A stretch of DNA of 64,000 nucleotides from Microbacterium rhizosphaerae (GTDB taxonomy: Bacteria > Actinomycetota > Actinomycetes > Actinomycetales > Microbacteriaceae), in assembly GCF_034120055.1 (NCBI RefSeq), contig NZ_CP139368.1, positions 3,782,001 through 3,846,000 of the forward strand, given 5' to 3'. The notes under the pieces were generated by a model, which saw only the letters and a list, made by a program, of their open reading frames with translations, searched no databases and was not told where the DNA came from. Below are positions 1-10,120 of this stretch, one piece after another (position 1 is the stretch's first letter; every line of letters starts with the position of its first letter). Made by a program: the position numbers and the translations under genes.

Positions 1-701
1 GTGACGAAGTCCTGGCCGAGCGAGTTCATGGTCGCCTCGAAGCTCGTCGTGATGTCGCCCGTGGCGAGCCACGGCAGGGCGATCGGGTGGTCCATCAGCT
101 TCGCCGCTGTGATGGCCTTGGCCGCGCTGATCATGTCATCGAACGTCTTGGGCACGGGGAGATTGAGCTTTTTGAAGATGTCCTCGCGGTACGCCATGAC
201 GAACATCTGCCCCTGCATCGGGATGGCGTACAGGTGCCCGTCGTAGGTCATCGCCTTGCGCATCGACTCGCTGAGGGAGCCGAGGTCGTACTTGTCCTTG
301 TACTTGGCGTAGAGGTCATCGAGGGCCACGAGCTTCTTGTCCGTCGCGAGGCTCGGGATGACGAAGCCGTACGTCTCGATGATGTCGTAGCTGCCGGTGT
401 CGCCGGACAGGGTCGCCGTGGTCTTGGTCACCTGGCCGCCGAAGTCGATCGGGTCGTGCTTGACCGTGACCTTCCCCTTGCTGCAGCTGGAGACCATGGT
501 GTTGGTGAAGGGGTCGATCGCGGACGAGTTGTACGCCAGGACATTGACGGTCGTGGCGTTCGAAGGAGCTGTGTAGTCGCAGACGACTTTCGTCGCGTTG
601 GCGTTCCCGGTGCGGCTGCCAGCGCTGCACCCGGCGAGGACGAGCAGGCCGGCCACGATGCCGGCCGTGAGGGCGAGGCCCCGGAGCTTCTTGGTAGACA
701 T
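1..701 (-). CDS. Extracellular solute-binding lipoprotein of a sugar-type ABC importer (3' end outside window)
   Basis: The minus-strand frame opens with ATG at 701 and stays open to the window edge, so about 233 residues are visible and the C-terminus is missing. The N-terminus has Lys4/Lys5, a hydrophobic stretch and a lipobox LAGC with Cys25, so it should be a membrane-anchored binding lipoprotein. The mature part has family-1 binding-protein features: alternating short hydrophobic strands, the YAIPMQGQ-type segment and 'FKKLNLPVPKTFDD'. Substrate cannot be read; family-1 proteins usually bind sugars. Permease genes would be expected further downstream on the minus strand, outside the window. 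Start choice: the lipoprotein signal begins right at this ATG. Confidence 0.85.
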   Translation of the reverse strand, partial: MSTKKLRGLALTAGIVAGLLVLAGCSAGSRTGNANATKVVCDYTAPSNATTVNVLAYNSSAIDPFTNTMVSSCSKGKVTVKHDPIDFGGQVTKTTATLSGDTGSYDIIETYGFVIPSLATDKKLVALDDLYAKYKDKYDLGSLSESMRKAMTYDGHLYAIPMQGQMFVMAYREDIFKKLNLPVPKTFDDMISAAKAITAAKLMDHPIALPWLATGDITTSFEATMNSLGQDFV

Positions 702-1083
702 GAGGCGAGCGTATACGTATGCACCCTGGTAAGGGAAGCCTTACTCCAGATATTGAACAGACATCCGATCGCATCGGTCTGCGGGACGTCGACGTCGCGA
801 CTGCATGTCGCCACGACTTACCGGCCACTTCAGGCGCAATGCCCTTCGATGAACCATGGCTCGGGGATTTCGTGCCCACTCAATCCCTGACCAGCTGCTC
901 GCCGGCCTCGACATCCTCCCCGCTAGCAGACTGCCAACCTGAGGTGCTCACGCCCTCAACCCGCGCGGCTCCGGAGATCCGACCCGGGGCTGACGGCCCG
1001 GCATGAGGCGGGCCCGGTCGAATCACGGCCTGGCCCGTCTCATCCGATCACTCACATCCGAAGCGACCCGACGGACGTCTCGT
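702..1083. promoter_or_regulatory. Gap upstream of the binding-protein gene with two small palindromes
   Basis: No convincing gene in these 382 bases. Just upstream of the binding-protein start lie two short palindromes: ATACGTAT around 711-720 and GTAAGG-N4-CCTTAC at 729-744. They are well placed to act as operator sites for the minus-strand transporter gene, but they are short and could be chance. The remainder up to the kinase stop codon shows nothing I can identify. Confidence 0.35.
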
Positions 1084-1737
1084 TCACGCCGACGGCGTCG
1101 CCTCCTCACCGTCCACGGAGATGACGAGGTCGGCGAACGCGCGGCGGGCGCGGATGCGGCGCGCGTTCGGCTCATCGACGGAGGCTACCCAGTCCTCGGC
1201 GTCCGCGCGGGCCTTCCCGAACGCGACGTGCCGCTCGACCAGGCGCGAGCGCCGAACGTCCGAGGGTACGTCGGCATACCAGATCTCCGCCGCGACATCT
1301 CGCACGAGCGACCAGGGTGCAGTGTCGTCGAGCAGGTAGTTCCCCTCGGTGACGATCAGCGCGCGGCCGGGCGGGATGACGCGGTCCGCGGCGATCGGCT
1401 GCTCGAGCGTGCGTTCGAACCCGGGAACATAGACGGGGTGAGATGGCTCCGCGAGAGCCCGCCGCAGCGCGGCGAGGTACCCCCATCCGTCGAACGTCTC
1501 GATCGCACCCTTCCGTTCGAGGAGTCCGAGCTCTGCAAGAGTGCGGTCGCCGAGATGGAAGCCATCCATCGGCAGCCACGCGACCGGGATGCCGCGAGCG
1601 CGCAGCGCATCCATCACGTCGAGCGCGAGCGTCGACTTGCCCGCTCCCGGCTCCCCTACGATGCCGAGGATCACGCGATCCGCCCGCGCTGCGAGCGCCG
1701 CCGCGCGATCCGCAATCGCCGTATCCAGGCTTGGCAC
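1084..1737 (-). CDS. P-loop nucleoside/nucleotide-type kinase (uridine kinase/phosphoribulokinase-like)
   Basis: A 217-residue protein with GTG start. It has a Walker A motif GEPGAGKST at about residues 28-36, a PMDGFH substrate-site segment near 57-62 typical of the uridine kinase/phosphoribulokinase/pantothenate kinase superfamily, a 'YVPGFERTLEQP' segment, and the strand 'RALIVTEGNYLL' typical of the small actinobacterial nucleoside/nucleotide kinase family. Relatives act on nucleosides, pantothenate or sugars; the substrate here is not readable. It is on the same strand as the sugar-type binding protein but 380 bp upstream, so a shared operon is possible, not shown. No stop or frameshift; length is normal for the family. 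Confidence 0.8.
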   Translation of the reverse strand: MPSLDTAIADRAAALAARADRVILGIVGEPGAGKSTLALDVMDALRARGIPVAWLPMDGFHLGDRTLAELGLLERKGAIETFDGWGYLAALRRALAEPSHPVYVPGFERTLEQPIAADRVIPPGRALIVTEGNYLLDDTAPWSLVRDVAAEIWYADVPSDVRRSRLVERHVAFGKARADAEDWVASVDEPNARRIRARRAFADLVISVDGEEATPSA

Positions 1738-2227
1738 GCTCGAACTCTACGGCGCGCCCGGGTACGGCTGCCGCATTTCCCGCTCCATCGCGCTCTCCGC
1801 GTGACGCGCATCCTGAAGCGATTCGCACACCTGCCCACGCGGCGATCGCGCGGGGATCGGCAACCCGCCGCGAAGGGAAGTCGCCTGTGACCGCCTGGCA
1901 TGCAGCATAGCGGGATGCCATCGCGGCGTTGCCGACGCGCTTTGCGGTGGTGCAGTCGGCCACGCCGGGACCGAGACGAGGTTGCCTTTGGCCAGACGTC
2001 CGAACTGCTGGGAGACGGAGGGAATGGCGCCCTCCGCCTCGGTTACCCACATGCCAGCTGCCTTACATCGCTGCGGATTGGATGCATGTTGCAGAGCAGC
2101 AGTAGCTCGCGCTCAACAGATCGGCGAGCTGGACGGCGCCCAAGTCAATGGGATTTGAGCGCATTCGTTCTTTCCCAGTTCTTGCCCACGGCGTTCGCAA
2201 AAGGAGCGCTGATCAGGGATTTTTATG
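1738..2227. other. Gene-free stretch left of the island boundary
   Basis: About 490 bases with no open frame that looks coding. Frames on both strands have arginine-rich, low-complexity translations and no ribosome-binding site. It ends at the tRNA-Ser fragment at 2228. If the island model is right, the bases just left of 2228 are the original chromosomal sequence downstream of tRNA-Ser(GCT). Confidence 0.5.
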
Positions 2228-2284
2228 GCGGAGACGGAGGGATTTGAACCCTCGGTCCCCTTACGGGGCTCCACCTTAGCAGGG
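2228..2284 (-). repeat. Truncated tRNA-Ser(GCT) copy; candidate attachment site at the far end of the island
   Basis: Read on the minus strand this matches the intact tRNA-Ser at 11877-11965 from the anticodon loop (TGCTAAG) through variable arm, T-arm (GGTTCAAATCCC) and acceptor 3' strand. 57 bases here match 58 bases at 11876-11933 with one missing base in the variable arm. The D-arm and 5' acceptor strand are absent: similarity stops abruptly at 2285. It lies in direct orientation to the intact gene. A displaced tRNA 3' end of this kind is the classic scar of site-specific integration into a tRNA gene. It cannot be a functional tRNA. Confidence 0.88.
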
Positions 2285-2403
2285 CGTCGATTGGCCCACC
2301 GGAGCCGACACTGCGGGCTCCACATACTCGCTGAGCACTCCATACACGGCGACCACAAGGCGGGCCGGTTCGCGCTGAGTCCGCTTGACGACGAGGCGTT
2401 CAG

Positions 2404-3348
2404 TTATCCCTCCGGCGCATCCCCATCTCCGGACTCAAGCTCAGAGCCCACGTCTTCGGCGAAGGACCGCACGACTTCTTCGAGCAGCCGGAGGAACCAC
2501 CGCCGCGCAGCCGTGGGGTGCAGTGCTGGGTTGGCGAAGAGGCGGACCTGGAAGTCCTCCAGGAGGTGGTTGACCGGGCGGGAGCTCAAGGGCCAGCGTT
2601 TCTCGAAAACGGCCGCGACGCGACTGGGCACAATCGCCGCGCTCTGGGAGCGGACGAGCGTCTCAGGAAGCGTCGAGAGGTGGTGTACCCGCAACGCGGA
2701 CGCCGGCACCACGCTTGCGGCCTCGAGAGTTCGACCCACCCGATCATGGCCGGACGACGTATCGATGAGCGCCAATCGGAGGGTGGCGAACTCGGACGGC
2801 ACCACCGGTGTCCCGATGAGGTCTTTCGGCCACGCCGCTACGCACACGTAGCTCTCCGTGAACAGATCGACCGTCGGCGTGCGACCAGTGGGAGGAGCGC
2901 TGCTGATCGCGGCGTCCACTTCGCCGCTGGAAATCCATCGGTCAACCGCGTCGATATCAACGGGTACGACGTCAAGGCTGACGGCCGGGGCATCGGTGGA
3001 CAACCTTTCCATGAGCGAGGGCAGGTAGGAGAACTCGCCCATATCGGTGAGAGCGATGCGAAAACGTGTACGGGCGGTTGCAGGGTCGAAGTCGCGCCCG
3101 GCGACGACATCGTCGATCGCATCGATGGCGGAGCGGGCCACGGCGTAGAGCTGCTCCGCCCGCGCGGTGGGAGCCATGCCCTGCGCCGAGCGGACGAAGA
3201 GCGCGTCGCCAAGATCCTGACGCAACCGCCCGAGGGCGTAGCTCACGGAGGGTTGAGTCACGTTGAGCAGGGCTGCTGCGAGGGTGAGGCTGCGACGCTC
3301 GTAGATCGCGACGAAGGTGCGCAGCAAATCCAGGTCCACAGTCGCCAA
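2404..3348 (-). CDS. LysR-type regulator divergent from the mandelate-type operon
   Basis: About 314 residues from a TTG start at 3348, chosen because a perfect AAGGAGG lies six bases upstream (3355-3361) and because the protein then begins MATVDLDLLRTF, the usual LysR N-terminus. An ATG at 3390 in the same frame would add 14 residues. The N-terminal winged HTH reads 'RSLTLAAALLNVTQPSVSYALGRLR'-like, followed by a LysR effector domain from about residue 90. It is transcribed away from the dehydrogenase gene at 3492, the standard arrangement for LysR activators of catabolic operons. The likely inducer is an aromatic 2-hydroxy or 2-oxo acid, inferred from the neighbours only. Confidence 0.9.
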   Translation of the reverse strand: MATVDLDLLRTFVAIYERRSLTLAAALLNVTQPSVSYALGRLRQDLGDALFVRSAQGMAPTARAEQLYAVARSAIDAIDDVVAGRDFDPATARTRFRIALTDMGEFSYLPSLMERLSTDAPAVSLDVVPVDIDAVDRWISSGEVDAAISSAPPTGRTPTVDLFTESYVCVAAWPKDLIGTPVVPSEFATLRLALIDTSSGHDRVGRTLEAASVVPASALRVHHLSTLPETLVRSQSAAIVPSRVAAVFEKRWPLSSRPVNHLLEDFQVRLFANPALHPTAARRWFLRLLEEVVRSFAEDVGSELESGDGDAPEG

Positions 3349-3491
3349 GAGGGACCTCCTTCGCGTCGGAGCACCCGAGGTGCCGCTCATAGAGGGATTC
3401 TATTCCTGACATCTGAACCCTCGTCTGGACACTATTAACATCGAGATATTGAATCGAATCAGCCCGAAGGCGGGTGCGAAGGGATTGTGCG
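3349..3491. promoter_or_regulatory. Divergent LysR/catabolic operon control region
   Basis: Short divergent spacer (about 100 to 143 bases depending on LysR start), visibly more A/T-rich than surroundings at 3408-3460, with ATTAACATCG and ATATTGAATCGAATC segments. LysR regulators usually bind T-N11-A sites in such spacers. No single site stands out enough to mark precisely. Confidence 0.45.
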
Positions 3492-4460
3492 ATGACGCAG
3501 CAGTGGACCCCGAGACGTATCGCGGTGCTGGGCGCTTCCGGCCTGACCGGCTCGGGACTCGCCCACCAGCTGTCGCTCAGCCCTGACTTCGACGAGATCC
3601 TCCTGCTGGATCTGAAGGACAGCCTTCTGCAGGCGCACGCGATTGATATGCGCGAGGCGCAGATCGTGACGGGGAGTACTCACGCAGCGCTGCAAGTGAT
3701 CCCGATGGAGCGGGCCGCCGAGCAGCGGCCGGTGGATCTGGTCGTGGTCGCCGCGTCACTGCCTGAGACCCCGGATGGCAGCCGAGAGGCATTCCTCGAT
3801 GCCAATCTCGGCGTGTTCCGCGCTTTGGTGCCGACAATCAACGCCCTTGCCGGGGACGACGCCCTCGTGATGATCCTGACCAACCCTACCGACGTGCTCG
3901 CGACCTGCCTGGCGCGCATGAGTGGCCTCGCCCCCTCACGCATCTTCGGGTACTGCTTGAACGACAGCGTGCGCCTCGTCGCGGCTGTCGCGCGCGAATT
4001 GCAGGTGTCACCCGCCAGGGTCCGGGCACTTGTCGTCGGCGAGCACGGCGACGGGCAGGTACCCGTGTGGAGCGGGATCGAGGTCGACGGCTCGCCGGTC
4101 CACCTCGCTGACGACCAGCGAGCTCGAATCGACGCGGACGCACGAGGCTGGTTTCGACGCTGGTCCGACCTGCGTCCCGGAAGGAGCTCCGGCTGGACGA
4201 CGCCAGTGGGCTCGGCGCGCACGATTACCGGGCTCATGTCCGGAGAGCCGATGCCGGTTGCTGCATGGTACGAGGACGGCGTGAGCGAGGGCTCTCACAC
4301 GACGCTTCTCGCAGTCGTGCGCGACGGATCGGTCGTGCCGATAGCGCTGGACTACTTGGACGACGCCGAACGCTCGGCTCTTGACGAGGCCTCGGCTGCG
4401 ATCGCCGAGAAGGCACGCCGCACAGATGCACTCGCGCGCTCCGGCGCAGAAAGGAACTGA
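3492..4460 (+). CDS. Lactate/malate dehydrogenase-fold 2-hydroxyacid dehydrogenase, candidate mandelate dehydrogenase
   Basis: A 322-residue protein from ATG 3492 with a GAAGGG-type Shine-Dalgarno; a GTG at 3474 is a less likely start. The N-terminal Rossmann motif is GASGLTG (14-20), with an acidic residue D40 at the end of strand 2, predicting NAD preference. Catalytic residues of the L-lactate/malate dehydrogenase family are all visible: Arg98, Asn131 (TNPTD), Asp158 and Arg161 (NDSVR) and His185 (GEHGD). In the mobile loop, the residue that separates lactate (Gln) from malate (Arg) dehydrogenases aligns with Glu92, so substrate is probably neither. It is followed 3 bp later by an aldehyde dehydrogenase and then benzoylformate decarboxylase. 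Context suggests oxidation of an L-2-hydroxy acid such as mandelate to the 2-oxo acid; this is inference. Confidence 0.8.
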   Translation: MTQQWTPRRIAVLGASGLTGSGLAHQLSLSPDFDEILLLDLKDSLLQAHAIDMREAQIVTGSTHAALQVIPMERAAEQRPVDLVVVAASLPETPDGSREAFLDANLGVFRALVPTINALAGDDALVMILTNPTDVLATCLARMSGLAPSRIFGYCLNDSVRLVAAVARELQVSPARVRALVVGEHGDGQVPVWSGIEVDGSPVHLADDQRARIDADARGWFRRWSDLRPGRSSGWTTPVGSARTITGLMSGEPMPVAAWYEDGVSEGSHTTLLAVVRDGSVVPIALDYLDDAERSALDEASAAIAEKARRTDALARSGAERN

Positions 4461-4463
4461 CCG

Positions 4464-5918
4464 ATGACGTTCTTCGACCCGCAGACCTGGGATGGCCGTT
4501 ACTTCAATGGCTCATGGATGCCGGCATCCAGCACCTTCCCCGTCGTCTCACCCTCCACCGGCGAAACGCTCGGCAGCGTCGCGAGCGCCACCGCCGACGA
4601 TCTTGCCGCAACGGTCGAGCGGGCGCGCCTCGCACAGGTGGCGTGGGCCGCGAGTCCTGCCGAGGAGCGTGCGGCCGTGCTTCGACGCGCCGCCGCCCTC
4701 CTCGAGGAGAACACGGGCGTGCTCGCACAATGGCTCAGTGATGAAGCCGGTTCATCACAGGGCAAGGCGCTCTTCGAGGCCGGCCTGGTGGCGAACGAGT
4801 TCCATCTCGCCGCCGCTACCGCGCTCATGCCGTACGGTCAGCTGCTGCGATCGGCGCGCCCGCGGCTAAGCCTGAGCCGACGCCGGCCGGTCGGTGTCGT
4901 GGGCGTGATCTCGCCATTCAATTTCCCTGGCATCCTCTCCGCCCGGTCCATCGCGCCGGCTCTCGCTCTCGGCAACGCCGTCGTGCTGAAGCCCGACCCA
5001 CGCACCAGCGTGAGCGGCGGACTGTTCTTCGCTGCCGTCCTCGAAGAAGCGGGCGTTCCCGCCGGCGTGTTCTCGGTGATCCCCGGCGGGGTCGAAGTGG
5101 GCTCGGCCCTCGTCGATCACCCGGACGTGCCGGTCATCTCGTTCACGGGATCGACCGAGGCCGGGCGGATCATCGGTGCACGAGCGGGGCAGCTGCTCAA
5201 GCGGGCGCACCTGGAACTCGGCGGCAACAACGCACTCGTCGTCCTCGGTGACGTCGACCTGGCAGCCGCGGCATCCGCGGGGGCCTGGGGTTCGTTCCTT
5301 CACCAGGGACAGATCTGCATGACCACGGGCCGTCACCTCGTGCACGACAGCATCTATGACGAGTACATCGCCCTACTCAGCGAGAAGGCCAAGGCCCTCC
5401 CGGCCGGCAACCCGACATCGGGCGCCCCTCTCGGACCGATCATCGACGAGCGTCAGCGCGACAAGATCGACGCCATCGTGCATGAAACCGTCGACGCGGG
5501 AGCGCGCTTGACTGCCGGTGGCCGCTACGACGGCTTGTTCTACGAGGCCACCGTGCTCGCCGACGTCGCCCCGGACCATGCGGCATTCCAGAAGGAGATC
5601 TTCGGGCCGGTGGCCCCCGTCACACGGTTCGGGTCGGTGGACGAACTCGTCGAGCTCGTCAACGCGAGCGACTACGGGCTTTCGCTCGGCATCCTGGCCA
5701 AGGACGCGTTCCGGGCCTACGAGCTGGCCGACCGCCTGCCCACCGGCATCCTGCACATCAACGATCAGACTGTGGACGACGAGTCGCAAGCGCCTTTCGG
5801 AGGCGTGGGAGCGTCGGGCACCGGCGCTCGCTTCGGCGGCCATGAGGCGAACATCGAAGCATTCACCGAGACGCAATGGGTGACGATCCAAGCCGACGTC
5901 GCGACCTACCCGTTCTGA
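4464..5918 (+). CDS. NAD(P)-dependent benzaldehyde-type aldehyde dehydrogenase
   Basis: 484 residues, starting three bases after the upstream stop. Aldehyde dehydrogenase signatures are intact: Asn153 in SPFNFPG, the cofactor region VVLKPDPRTS (173-182), FTGSTEAG (228-235), general base Glu251 in LELGGNN, and nucleophile Cys285 in QGQICMTTGR. The QICMTTGRH active-site context and PFNFPGILS are typical of benzaldehyde/vanillin-type dehydrogenases. Acting after the decarboxylase it would turn benzaldehyde (or a substituted one) into the benzoate, producing NADH. Translationally close to its neighbours, so part of one operon with 3492 and 5936. Ring-cleavage genes for the benzoate product are not in the window. 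Confidence 0.9.
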   Translation: MTFFDPQTWDGRYFNGSWMPASSTFPVVSPSTGETLGSVASATADDLAATVERARLAQVAWAASPAEERAAVLRRAAALLEENTGVLAQWLSDEAGSSQGKALFEAGLVANEFHLAAATALMPYGQLLRSARPRLSLSRRRPVGVVGVISPFNFPGILSARSIAPALALGNAVVLKPDPRTSVSGGLFFAAVLEEAGVPAGVFSVIPGGVEVGSALVDHPDVPVISFTGSTEAGRIIGARAGQLLKRAHLELGGNNALVVLGDVDLAAAASAGAWGSFLHQGQICMTTGRHLVHDSIYDEYIALLSEKAKALPAGNPTSGAPLGPIIDERQRDKIDAIVHETVDAGARLTAGGRYDGLFYEATVLADVAPDHAAFQKEIFGPVAPVTRFGSVDELVELVNASDYGLSLGILAKDAFRAYELADRLPTGILHINDQTVDDESQAPFGGVGASGTGARFGGHEANIEAFTETQWVTIQADVATYPF

Positions 5919-5935
5919 TTCACGACAGCCATCCC

Positions 5936-7525
5936 ATGCCCTCTCTCGACGTCGCTCACGCGTTCTACGACGTGCTTCGCTCCCACGGCGTGACGCGCAT
6001 GTTCGGCAACCCTGGATCGAACGAGCTCACGATGCTGAAGCATCTTCCGGACGACATCGAATACGTCCTGGCCCTGCAAGAGGGCGCGGCGGTCGCAATG
6101 GCCGACGGGTACGCACAAGCTTCCGGTTCCCTCGGCGTGGTGAACCTGCATTCTTCGTCGGGTACCGGCAATGCCATGGGCAATCTCACCAACAGCGCCG
6201 CCGCGCATGTCCCGCTTCTCGTGATCGCCGGGCAGCAAAGCCGACGGTACGTTCCCCTCAACGCCATGCTCACCAATCTCGACGCGACTCGGCTGGGCGA
6301 TCCGCTCATGAAGTGGTCGGCCGAGCCGCTCCGCCCGGAAGACGTACCGCTCGCGGTCTCGCAGGCCGTCCTGCTGGCGGAGTCCGCACCCACCGGACCG
6401 GTGTTCGTCTCGGTGCCACTGGATGACTGGGATCGCCCGGCGGATGATCGCGCCTCTGCCCACCTGACGCAGAGGACCGTGTCGGGTACACCCGTCCTCG
6501 CCGACGTGAGCGTCGAAGCGATCGCTGCGGCGCTCGACCAGGCTTCTGCACCTGTCCTCGTGCTGGGGCCGGGAGCAGACACCACTCACGGCTGGGAAGC
6601 GACGCGCCTGCTCAGCGAACATCGTGGGATGCCGGTCTGGGTTGCTCCCAGTCCGTCGCGGGCGCCCTTCCCGACGCGGCATCCGTACTTCCGCGGGGTC
6701 CTCCCGACGGGCTTGGGGGACGTTGCTGACGTCCTCTCCGAACACGATCTGGTGCTCACGATTGGCGCGGCGGTGTTTCGCTATCACCAGTTCGTCGACG
6801 GCAGTCCGCTGGCTTCCGGAACTCTGCTCATCGGCATCACGTCCGATCCGAGCGAAGCCTCGCGAGCGGCAGCTGGAACGCTCTACGTGGGAGATCCGTG
6901 TGACGCCGCGGTTCGGCTGGCCGCCCGAGTGAGGGAGGGAGAGCAGTCCGCGTCAGGGGTCGTCGAGATCGTCGACGCTCCGACCTCCGTCAATGGCCGG
7001 TACTCGGCGCACGCGATTCTCGATGCCGTGGATGCCGCCAAGCCCGACGATTCGGTGATCGTCCTCGAGTGGACATCCGCCGATACTCTCTGGGCCAGGC
7101 TGACTTTCGACAGCGCACAGTCTTACTACTTTCCCGCGAACGGCGGACTCGGATGGGGGTTGCCGGCATCCATCGGTGTTCAGCTCGCCAACCCTGATCG
7201 CCCCGTTATCGCGCTCATAGGCGACGGAGCCATGCAATACACGCCCTCGGCGCTGTGGACGGCCGCGCGCTACCAGGTTCCCGTGACATTCGTGATCGCG
7301 CAGAACGAGGAGTACGGCGCGCTGCAGCGCTTCTCGCGGATCATGCATGTGCCTGACGCCGGGTACCTCGACCTAGACGGCCTCGACCCCGTCTCGATCG
7401 CCAAAGGTTACGGCATCGACGCGTGCGAGCTCGCCGACATCGATCAGCTCGAACAGTTCGTGAGAGCTGCGGGGTCTGCCACGGGGCCACGTCTCGCCGT
7501 CGTCCCTCAACTCTCGCAGCGCTGA
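5936..7525 (+). CDS. mdlC: Benzoylformate decarboxylase (thiamine diphosphate enzyme)
   Basis: 529 residues from ATG 5936, 17 bases after the aldehyde dehydrogenase stop; an upstream in-frame ATG at 5876 lies inside that gene and is rejected. It closely matches the remembered Pseudomonas enzyme over its length: FGNPGSNEL with Ser28, LQEGAAVAMADGYAQAS with thiamine-activating Glu49, LHSSSGTGNAMG with His72, FPTRHPYFRG, and FRYHQF with His284. These correspond to the known active-site Ser26, Glu47, His70 and His281. The thiamine-diphosphate motif GDG (429-431) ends at Asn457, where the usual NN is QN. Reaction: benzoylformate to benzaldehyde and CO2, cytoplasmic. A role in mandelate or phenylglyoxylate breakdown follows from the enzyme family and neighbours. 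Confidence 0.92.
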   Translation: MPSLDVAHAFYDVLRSHGVTRMFGNPGSNELTMLKHLPDDIEYVLALQEGAAVAMADGYAQASGSLGVVNLHSSSGTGNAMGNLTNSAAAHVPLLVIAGQQSRRYVPLNAMLTNLDATRLGDPLMKWSAEPLRPEDVPLAVSQAVLLAESAPTGPVFVSVPLDDWDRPADDRASAHLTQRTVSGTPVLADVSVEAIAAALDQASAPVLVLGPGADTTHGWEATRLLSEHRGMPVWVAPSPSRAPFPTRHPYFRGVLPTGLGDVADVLSEHDLVLTIGAAVFRYHQFVDGSPLASGTLLIGITSDPSEASRAAAGTLYVGDPCDAAVRLAARVREGEQSASGVVEIVDAPTSVNGRYSAHAILDAVDAAKPDDSVIVLEWTSADTLWARLTFDSAQSYYFPANGGLGWGLPASIGVQLANPDRPVIALIGDGAMQYTPSALWTAARYQVPVTFVIAQNEEYGALQRFSRIMHVPDAGYLDLDGLDPVSIAKGYGIDACELADIDQLEQFVRAAGSATGPRLAVVPQLSQR

Positions 7526-7630
7526 CCCCACAAGAAGATCCGCACTGAGCCGCTCACCGCGGATGACACAAGAGAACACAGCTTGCCAGCAAGGGCGGAC
7601 CGACCGCCCAGCTTACAAGGAGGTAACAGC
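7526..7630 (+). promoter_or_regulatory. Spacer with stem-loop and very strong ribosome-binding site
   Basis: Downstream of the decarboxylase there is an ATCCGC/GCGGAT inverted repeat (around 7538-7564) and a GGGCGG/CCGCCC-like hairpin (around 7591-7608). An AAGGAGGT at 7617-7624 precedes ATG 7631 at ideal distance. This shows that a further gene of the operon once started here. Confidence 0.6.
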
Positions 7631-7686
7631 ATGACGATGTCCCAGACGCGGCGAGCACTCACTTCGGTACGGTCGAAAGAATCCCT
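7631..7686 (+). pseudogene. 5' remnant of a fourth operon gene, cut by the IS21 element
   Basis: ATG 7631 follows an ideal Shine-Dalgarno and opens a frame MTMSQTRRALTSVRSKESL that runs into the IS left end at 7687. Removing the IS and one TCCCT copy gives only four more residues (IKRN) before TGA at 9841, so the gene had apparently already lost its body or was further deleted at the right side. Position after the decarboxylase suggests an uptake transporter, but 23 residues do not allow a call. Confidence 0.6.
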
Positions 7687-7751
7687 TGTCGGCGGCGCTC
7701 GAAAACTGGACAGTAGCGGCGCTCGAAAAGTGAACACTCAACGATTGGAGA

Positions 7752-9760
<2,009 letters not shown>

Positions 9761-9822
9761 ACTGCCCGCAACCGTTCACAATTCGAGCGCCGAAAGCGAC
9801 CAGGATTCAGGCGCCGCCGACA

Positions 9823-10120
9823 TCCCTGATCAAGCGGAATTGAGCATTCTGCCCGCGGGCGGACTCGCAATCTCGCGACGCCCTCCACACACTTCAGAAT
9901 CGCTAAGAAACGAGCTGCTCAGAATGCTCGGGGTCACTTGGGGGTCACCTGGTTCTCGGCGCATCCACGACTCGACACCGATCCGCACGCGGGCATCATG
10001 CGGTCGAGGATCATATCGCGGACAGCAGCTGACACTCACGTTGCCAGCTGCGTACAGGCACTGCGCGGTCGAAGAGCGGTGGCGAATGACGGTGGGAATG
10101 TCGGCTACCTCCGCGTCCGC
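9823..10120. other. Non-coding debris right of the IS
   Basis: About 300 bases between the IS and the glycoside-hydrolase remnant. Open frames exist but have no ribosome-binding site and no recognisable protein character. It probably holds decayed sequence of the gene begun at 7631 or a deletion junction. Confidence 0.4.

Noticed and set aside
87..890. Plus-strand frame of 267 residues overlapping the binding-protein gene
   Set aside because: It is antisense to a clear lipoprotein gene and has an arginine/valine-rich composition typical of a shadow frame.
2113..2358. Small protein MWSPCMECSASMWSPQCRLR... on the minus strand
   Set aside because: The frame runs through the tRNA-Ser fragment, which explains its sequence.
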